The notes beneath the pieces were generated by a model. It saw only the letters and a list, made by a program, of their open reading frames with translations, was not told the DNA's origin and did not search any database. This document shows, one piece after another, positions 59,932 to 64,000 of a stretch of DNA of 64,000 nucleotides. The stretch is from Acidisoma sp965199065 (GTDB lineage: Bacteria > Pseudomonadota > Alphaproteobacteria > Acetobacterales > Acetobacteraceae), in contig NZ_CBDAQN010000001.1 of the NCBI RefSeq assembly GCF_965199065.1, forward strand, positions 744,001 to 808,000. The letters are read 5' to 3'. Position numbers and translations under genes: made by a program. Numbering within the stretch: the stretch's first letter is position 1; each line of letters starts with the position of its first letter.

Positions 59932-60768
59932 CTACGAGGCGGCGCGGACAAGCGTCGCCGTCTTGCTGCCGAGACGCGCCCGCTGGTCGAAGAACAGCGC
60001 CTGACTGATGACCGACTTCACCACCTCGTGCTGGAATGGCTTGGTGATGAGGAAGGTCGGCTCCGGCCGCTCCCCGGTCAGCAGCCGCTGCGGATAGGCC
60101 GTGATGAAGACCACCGGGACTTCGGCGCCCGCGAGGATGTCGCTCACCGCGTCCAGGCCCGAACTGCCGTCGGCCAGCTGAATGTCGGCCATGATCAGCC
60201 CCGGCGTGGTCTTCCTGGAAAGCGCCATCGCCTCCGTCCGCGTCCGCGCGACGCCGACGACATGATGCCCCAGCTCCTCGACCAGCGCCTCCAGATCCAT
60301 CGAGATGATGGTTTCGTCCTCGATGATGAGCACGTCGGCGTGCAACTGGGTCGCGATCTCGCGCTCGGCCTCGTCGATGAGATCGCGGACACTCGAGACC
60401 GGGCGGTCGACCAGCTTGGCGATCACGTCCGAGGAAAAGCCCTCAACGGTGTGCAGCAGGAAGCAGACGCGCGGCAGCGGCGTGATCTGCTCGATGTCGT
60501 GCTGGTCGGCAGGGGTAGCGTCGGCCAGAACCGGGTCGTGATGACGGCGATTGGCCGGAACCGACCCCCAGATCGTCAGCAGCACCTTGTACAGCGCGGC
60601 GTTGAGGTCGAGGTCGGTGGCGAGGGCGCCCGGCTCGACTGCGATCGCCTCGAGCGCGGCCGTCGCGTAGGTGTCTCCGGCAGTTTGGCTGCCTGTGAGC
60701 GCCCGCGCGAACCGACGGAGGTAGGGAAGGTGGGCAGCGATCTGGTTCGTGTTGTGCATCTGCTTCAT
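59932..60768 (-). CDS. phyR: General stress response regulator PhyR
   Basis: A 278-residue response regulator made of an N-terminal ECF-sigma-like domain (about residues 10-140, LPYLRRFARALTGSQTAGDT to RPVSSVRDLIDEAEREI) and a C-terminal receiver (about 144-260). The receiver phospho-site is Asp195 in IMADIQLADG, with Glu150/Asp151 in LIIEDET, Thr223 in VVFITAYPQ and Lys243 in FLITKPFQ. In alphaproteobacteria phosphorylated PhyR sequesters NepR and frees the sigma factor EcfG. No nepR or ecfG gene is in the window. A HisKA_2 protein faces it across 219 bases. Confidence 0.95.
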   Translation of the reverse strand: MKQMHNTNQIAAHLPYLRRFARALTGSQTAGDTYATAALEAIAVEPGALATDLDLNAALYKVLLTIWGSVPANRRHHDPVLADATPADQHDIEQITPLPRVCFLLHTVEGFSSDVIAKLVDRPVSSVRDLIDEAEREIATQLHADVLIIEDETIISMDLEALVEELGHHVVGVARTRTEAMALSRKTTPGLIMADIQLADGSSGLDAVSDILAGAEVPVVFITAYPQRLLTGERPEPTFLITKPFQHEVVKSVISQALFFDQRARLGSKTATLVRAAS

Positions 60769-60987
60769 CCGTAGAAGGCCGGTGATCGGGGCGAGCGGGT
60801 AAGCGCCCTCTGTCGACCGGAACCGAGAGGGGGAGTACCCGCCCCTGGCGGGATCATCAAGACGGTCGTGGCAGCATTTGGCGTCCTCGGGAACCAGTCC
60901 CTTCGCGGTTAAGTAAAGCCCAGGTGAACGACAACACCCTGGCAGTTTTAGTTCTACCGCACGATATCAGCATAATCGCTATCGGTC
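60769..60987. promoter_or_regulatory. Divergent region between phyR and the HisKA_2 gene
   Basis: About 220 bases hold the promoters of both stress-signalling genes. I searched for EcfG-type promoters (GGAAC, 16-17 bases, CGTT) and found no convincing pair on either strand. No small nepR-like frame fits here. Confidence 0.45.
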
Positions 60988-61686
60988 ATGAGACCAGAAT
61001 TAAGCGATGTCGCGAAAGGTCTTGTGAAACATGCATGTTACGCGATTGCTGGAGTAGACGAGGCAGTGAGCGGCAGGCAGCACCAGACCGAGATTAACCT
61101 CGACGACCGCGAAACGCTGGTGCGGGAGCTTCACCATCGGGTGAAGAACAACCTGCAAATTATCGTGAGCCTCATGAATGTTCAGAAGCGGATGCTGCCG
61201 CCGGAGCGTCGCAACGAGATCCGGTTTCTGGAAGAACATGTCCAGGCGATCGCTGCGGCCTATCGGGTCGTTTACGCCTCGGGCGAGATGATCAAGGTGT
61301 CCATCGACGAGCTGATCCGCGAGGTCGTCTCAGGCCTGGTGGAAGTTGCCGGCGGCAAGTCGGACGGCGTGGAGACCGCCGACTGCAAGGCGCACATGAT
61401 GATCAACCTCGACCAGGCGATCACGCTGGGGCTCTACCTCGCGGTGACGTTGCCGCCGATGCTCGACGCGGCAAATGCGGCAGGTGGGCGGGTCCGGCTC
61501 TCCACCCGGCTGGAGGACTCTCACGTTTGTCTGGAAATCGCGGGAGCGGTACCCGTCGACGCACTTTTCGACGCGTTGCGCGAGCGCCTCATCGAAGGGC
61601 ACCTCAGGCAACTGGGCGCGCAACGGCTCCTTAACGTGCCAGCTACTGAACTCCACATCAGTTTGCCCACGTTCGAGTTAGTCTGA
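60988..61686 (+). CDS. HisKA_2-domain protein with degenerate ATPase region
   Basis: A 232-residue soluble protein. Residues about 40-110 form a HisKA_2 dimerisation domain with the phospho-acceptor in VRELHHRVKNNLQIIVSLMN (His49/His50). The following 110 residues align with a histidine-kinase ATPase fold (INLDQAITLGLYLAVTLPPM, then GGRVRLSTRLED), but the N-box (NELxxNAxKH) and the D-x-G-x-G loop are not recognisable. It has no sensor domain or membrane helix. It therefore probably cannot phosphorylate itself and may act as a phosphotransfer or inhibitory partner. It is divergent from phyR and is a natural candidate for that pathway; the link is inference. Confidence 0.82.
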   Translation: MRPELSDVAKGLVKHACYAIAGVDEAVSGRQHQTEINLDDRETLVRELHHRVKNNLQIIVSLMNVQKRMLPPERRNEIRFLEEHVQAIAAAYRVVYASGEMIKVSIDELIREVVSGLVEVAGGKSDGVETADCKAHMMINLDQAITLGLYLAVTLPPMLDAANAAGGRVRLSTRLEDSHVCLEIAGAVPVDALFDALRERLIEGHLRQLGAQRLLNVPATELHISLPTFELV

Positions 61687-62008
61687 AGCCCAGCGCGAAC
61701 GGCGTCATCGAGCTCTTTAGTAGCGTCGATTTGCACGAAAGTGTGCCTGCCGTTAAACCGCAGCCTTAAGGCCGGGTTCTCGCTCCACCTTACTGATCCT
61801 TAGGAACGAGGCCGAAAGGGCAGATGGCACCCAAGCGCCTTTTTGGCGTTAACCATAATTTCTCTTAGGCCAAAGTATAAAATCATCTGGCGAAAAGAGT
61901 GCGAGTTCCCAGCGAGGGCGCTGTAACGAACGCAGTTTCGTTGCTAGAGACGTTTCGTGGCTAAGGCTTGGCCATCATTGAGCGAGCGCCGATGACGCGG
62001 TTTTTGTT
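61687..62008. other. 322-base gap upstream of hpnG
   Basis: This stretch is less GC-rich than its surroundings. It contains a CCTTAAGG palindrome near 61770, a GCGCC-TTTTT-GGCGT hairpin near 61835-61849, a TATAAA that could be a -10 element at 61876-61881, and a stronger hairpin at 61923-61944. No gene is evident. It probably holds the hpnG promoter. Confidence 0.45.
61923..61944 (+). promoter_or_regulatory. Hairpin in the hpnG leader
   Basis: AACGAA (61925-61930) and TTCGTT (61937-61942) around CGCAGT form a 6-bp stem, extendable to 8 bp by a G-T and a G-C pair. It lies about 65 bases ahead of hpnG, downstream of the possible -10 element, so it could be transcribed. It might be an operator or an RNA structure. 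Confidence 0.4.
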
Positions 62009-62695
62009 ATGAGCAATGCGACCAGCACGCTTGGGATTGTCGTCGGTTTATCGGCGGAGGCCCGGCTTCTCAACGACTCCGGTTGCGTCGTGGCGGTCGG
62101 GGGTGGAACACCTCTCGGTGCTCGCCGCATGGCCCAGAAGCTGGTGGCAGACGGTGTTACCGCACTGATCAGCTTCGGTTTCGCAGGTGGGTTGGATCCC
62201 GCCTGGTGCCCTGGAACATTGATCGTCCCTGACGCCGTGCTCTTCAACGGACGGCTGTTCGACTGCAATGAGCGTCTGCGCGCCCCGTTAACGGGAGAGC
62301 GCATCCGATGTCTGTTGGCCGGGGATGCCGTGGTCGCTCTTGCCGAGGAGAAGCAGCGGCTTTGGCGAACTACGGGCGCTGGAGCGGTCGACCTGGAAAG
62401 TGGGGAGGTGGCGGAGGTGGCGGAAACCGCTGGCATTCCATTCGCCGTGCTCCGCGCGGTTCTCGACCCCGCGGGGCGGGATCTGCCGAGCGCCGCAACT
62501 TCAGCCTTGGATCAATACGGACGTGTCGCGGTTCTGAAGATGGCTGGCATCCTCGCCCGGCATCCTGTCCAGATCATCGGCCTGATCGCATTGGCCCGGG
62601 ACGCATCCCGGGCCCGGAAAGCGTTAGTCGGCAGTGCCGAAGGCCTCCGGCGACTTGCTGCGGGTGACGCGAACCTTCGGGGGCTCAGCCCTTAG
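62009..62695 (+). CDS. hpnG: Hopanoid-associated nucleosidase/phosphorylase HpnG
   Basis: A 228-residue protein of the nucleoside phosphorylase fold. In hopanoid side-chain assembly HpnG removes adenine from adenosylhopane to give the ribosyl intermediate. LISFGFAGGLDPAWCPGTLI and the late VDLESGEVAEVAETAGIPFA (matching the DxES active-site segment) are typical. Its 3' end overlaps that of the convergent hpnH by 72 bases. The pair, with ispH next door, marks a triterpenoid locus. Confidence 0.9.
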   Translation: MSNATSTLGIVVGLSAEARLLNDSGCVVAVGGGTPLGARRMAQKLVADGVTALISFGFAGGLDPAWCPGTLIVPDAVLFNGRLFDCNERLRAPLTGERIRCLLAGDAVVALAEEKQRLWRTTGAGAVDLESGEVAEVAETAGIPFAVLRAVLDPAGRDLPSAATSALDQYGRVAVLKMAGILARHPVQIIGLIALARDASRARKALVGSAEGLRRLAAGDANLRGLSP

Positions 62696-63793
62696 GGTTT
62701 CCATCTTCTCCTCGACGTGCCGGCTGAACACGTATTCAGCCGGGCGCTGGTGATCGAGGGGGATCTCCGCCGCCATCGCGCCCTCCGTCTTCGGGCCAGT
62801 GATCGCGGTCTTGATCATCTTGATGGGGTGGCGAACCGCCTCCATCACCGCCGTCGCCTCATAACCGGAGTGGACCATGCAGTCCGCGCACTTCTCGTAG
62901 TTGCCGGTGCCGTATTTGTCCCAGTCCGTGCTCGACATGAGTTCCGCGAACGTCTTGGTGTAGCCTTCGCCCAGCAGGTAGCAGGGGCGCTGCCAGCCGA
63001 AGACGTTCCGCGTGGGCTTGCCCCAGGGCGTGCAATGAAACTGCTGGTTGCCGGCCAGGAAGTCGAGGAACAGCGCCGACTGATTGAACTTCCACTTGCG
63101 GCCCTTCCCGTACCGGAAGATGCCGCGGAAAAGCTCCTTGGTCTTCTGCCGGTTGAGGAAGTGCGCCTGATCGGGCGCCCGCTCGTAGGCATAGCCCGGC
63201 GAAATCATCACGCCGTCGATGCCGAGGCCCATCGCGTCGTCGATGAAGCGGCCGACACGCTCGGATTGCGCGCCGTCGAACAGTGTCGTGTTGATACAGA
63301 GCCGGAAGCCGCGGGCCTTGGCCTCCTTGATCGCCTTGGTAGCGACCTCATACGTGCCTTCCTGGCTCACCGCCTGGTCGTGCATTTCGCGATCGCCGTC
63401 GAGGTGGATGTCCCAGGCGAAGTTCTTGTGCGGCTTGTAGAGGTCCATCTTCTTCTCGAGCAGCAAAGCATTGGTGCAGAGGTAGATGAACTTGCCGCGC
63501 TTCAGCAGACCCTCGACGATCTGCGGCATCTCCTTGTGGAGCAGCGGCTCGCCGCCGGCGATCGCGACCACAGGCGCACCGCACTCGTCGGCGGCCTCCA
63601 TGCATTCCTCGTAGGAGAGGCGCTGGTTGAGGATCGGCGCCGGGTAGTCGATCTTGCCGCAGCCGTTGCAGGCGAGATTGCAGCGAAACAACGGCTCGAG
63701 CATGAGCACGAGCGGGTAGCGCTTCCGCCCGATGAGGTGCTGCTTGACGACGTATGCGCCGACCCGGATCGCTTGGTTGAGTGGAACACCCAT
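62624..63793 (-). CDS. hpnH: Adenosyl-hopene transferase HpnH (radical SAM)
   Basis: A 389-residue radical-SAM enzyme that links an adenosyl radical to diploptene, the first step of C35 hopanoid synthesis. The iron-sulfur motif is CNLACNGCGKIDYPAP, with IAGGEPLLH and WDIHLDGDREMHD following. A C-terminal CADCMVHSGYEATAV adds conserved cysteines. The N-terminus MGVPLNQAIRVGAYVVKQHL is the family start. It ends with a basic tail that overlaps hpnG. Confidence 0.95.
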   Translation of the reverse strand: MGVPLNQAIRVGAYVVKQHLIGRKRYPLVLMLEPLFRCNLACNGCGKIDYPAPILNQRLSYEECMEAADECGAPVVAIAGGEPLLHKEMPQIVEGLLKRGKFIYLCTNALLLEKKMDLYKPHKNFAWDIHLDGDREMHDQAVSQEGTYEVATKAIKEAKARGFRLCINTTLFDGAQSERVGRFIDDAMGLGIDGVMISPGYAYERAPDQAHFLNRQKTKELFRGIFRYGKGRKWKFNQSALFLDFLAGNQQFHCTPWGKPTRNVFGWQRPCYLLGEGYTKTFAELMSSTDWDKYGTGNYEKCADCMVHSGYEATAVMEAVRHPIKMIKTAITGPKTEGAMAAEIPLDHQRPAEYVFSRHVEEKMETLRAEPPKVRVTRSKSPEAFGTAD

Positions 63794-63812
63794 AATTTCG
63801 TCAGCCTCTCAG

Positions 63813-63838
63813 TTAGGCAGTATCCGCCACGTCGGGCG
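63813..63838. repeat. Second copy of the ispH 3' end
   Basis: The last codons of ispH (P-E-V-A-D-V-A-stop, stop at 63849-63851) recur 36 bases further on as P-D-V-A-D-T-A-stop (stop at 63813-63815). The spacing is a multiple of three, so the copy stays in the reading frame beyond the first stop. It lies between ispH and the hpnH start. Confidence 0.65.
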
Positions 63839-63848
63839 CCAGAGGTAG

Positions 63849-64000
63849 TTAGGCTACGTCCGCCACTTCGGGCGGAAGCCGGAAACGCACGTCCTCGGGA
63901 ACCCCGGCCATCAGCCCGACCTCGACATCGCCGAAGCGGCGCAACCCGTCGAGCACGCCTTGTACCAGCACTTCCGGCGCTGAAGCCCCCGCGGTTACGC
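63849..64000 (-). CDS. ispH: 4-hydroxy-3-methylbut-2-enyl diphosphate reductase, C-terminal fragment
   Basis: This is the last 50 residues of a leftward gene entering from the right edge: VTAGASAPEVLVQGVLDGLR, then DVRFRLPPEVADVA and a TAA stop. TAGASAPE is the invariant C-terminal block of IspH, the iron-sulfur reductase that makes IPP and DMAPP, the isoprenoid precursors for hopanoids. Adjacency to hpnH on the same strand is common in hopanoid producers. The iron-sulfur cysteines lie outside the window. Confidence 0.88.
   Translation of the reverse strand, partial: VTAGASAPEVLVQGVLDGLRRFGDVEVGLMAGVPEDVRFRLPPEVADVA

Noticed and set aside
60769..60987. EcfG-type promoter (GGAAC, 16-17 bases, CGTT) for phyR or the HisKA_2 gene
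   Set aside because: GGAAC occurs twice on the plus strand, but neither has a CGTT at the right distance, and the minus strand lacks the -35 element.
1..64000. CRISPR arrays, insertion sequences, prophage or toxin-antitoxin modules
   Set aside because: No regularly spaced repeats, transposase or integrase motifs, or small paired antitoxin-like frames were seen on either strand.

Overview
The window is GC-rich, densely packed bacterial chromosome with no insertion sequences, phage genes, CRISPR arrays or rRNA/tRNA genes that I could see. Gene content points to an alphaproteobacterium, probably Rhodospirillales and perhaps Acetobacteraceae. The evidence is a general-stress regulator of the PhyR type, hopanoid side-chain genes hpnG/hpnH beside ispH, a magnesium-type HemB, a RibBA whose GTP cyclohydrolase half is decayed, and the order glyA-nrdR-ribE-ribB-ribH-nusB-thiL followed by rpmF-plsX-fabH-ihfA. 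Genus and species cannot be fixed from the sequence alone. Two neighbouring peptidases of families that usually work at acid pH (S10 and S53) are compatible with an acidic habitat, but that is inference.

Left part (1-24 kb), accessory catabolism: a truncated Na+/solute symporter and an M20 deacylase; the S10 and S53 peptidases; an XRE-type regulator facing an AhpD-like gene across a perfect palindrome; an NtaA-type flavin monooxygenase, an aldo/keto reductase and a chemoreceptor. Next comes a nitrogen-scavenging block: RutA overlapping an N-carbamoyl-D-amino-acid hydrolase, a class III aminotransferase, and a divergent M20 carbamoylase. After it lie an EcsC-like protein, a short-chain dehydrogenase, an aldose epimerase, a glutamine-synthetase-like and FAD-oxidase pair resembling PuuA/PuuB, and a DUF3311 protein with its symporter. 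The RutA-carbamoylase pairing is the most unusual system here, because rutB, rutC, rutD and rutF are all absent from the window.

Middle part (24-38 kb): a SYLF lipoprotein, a histidine phosphatase, an ABC-2 exporter, a PPP-type phosphatase, a methyltransferase, and a complete overlapping operon for BMP-type nucleoside uptake that ends in a nucleoside hydrolase. With ribokinase (49 kb), Upp (58 kb) and RutA, this gives a plausible route from imported nucleosides to ribose phosphate, UMP or ring cleavage. A membrane GGDEF-EAL protein, RadC and HemB follow.

Right part (38-64 kb) is mostly housekeeping: the one-carbon/riboflavin/NusB/ThiL run, BamE, the DUF177-L32-PlsX-FabH-IHF run, ribokinase, peroxiredoxin, GlnE facing a large AsmA/YhdP-like protein, Upp, enolase, PhyR facing a HisKA_2 protein that seems to have lost its ATPase, and the hopanoid genes hpnG, hpnH and ispH (cut by the window edge). 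A short palindromic repeat occurs three times in gene gaps, once inverted and partly deleted.
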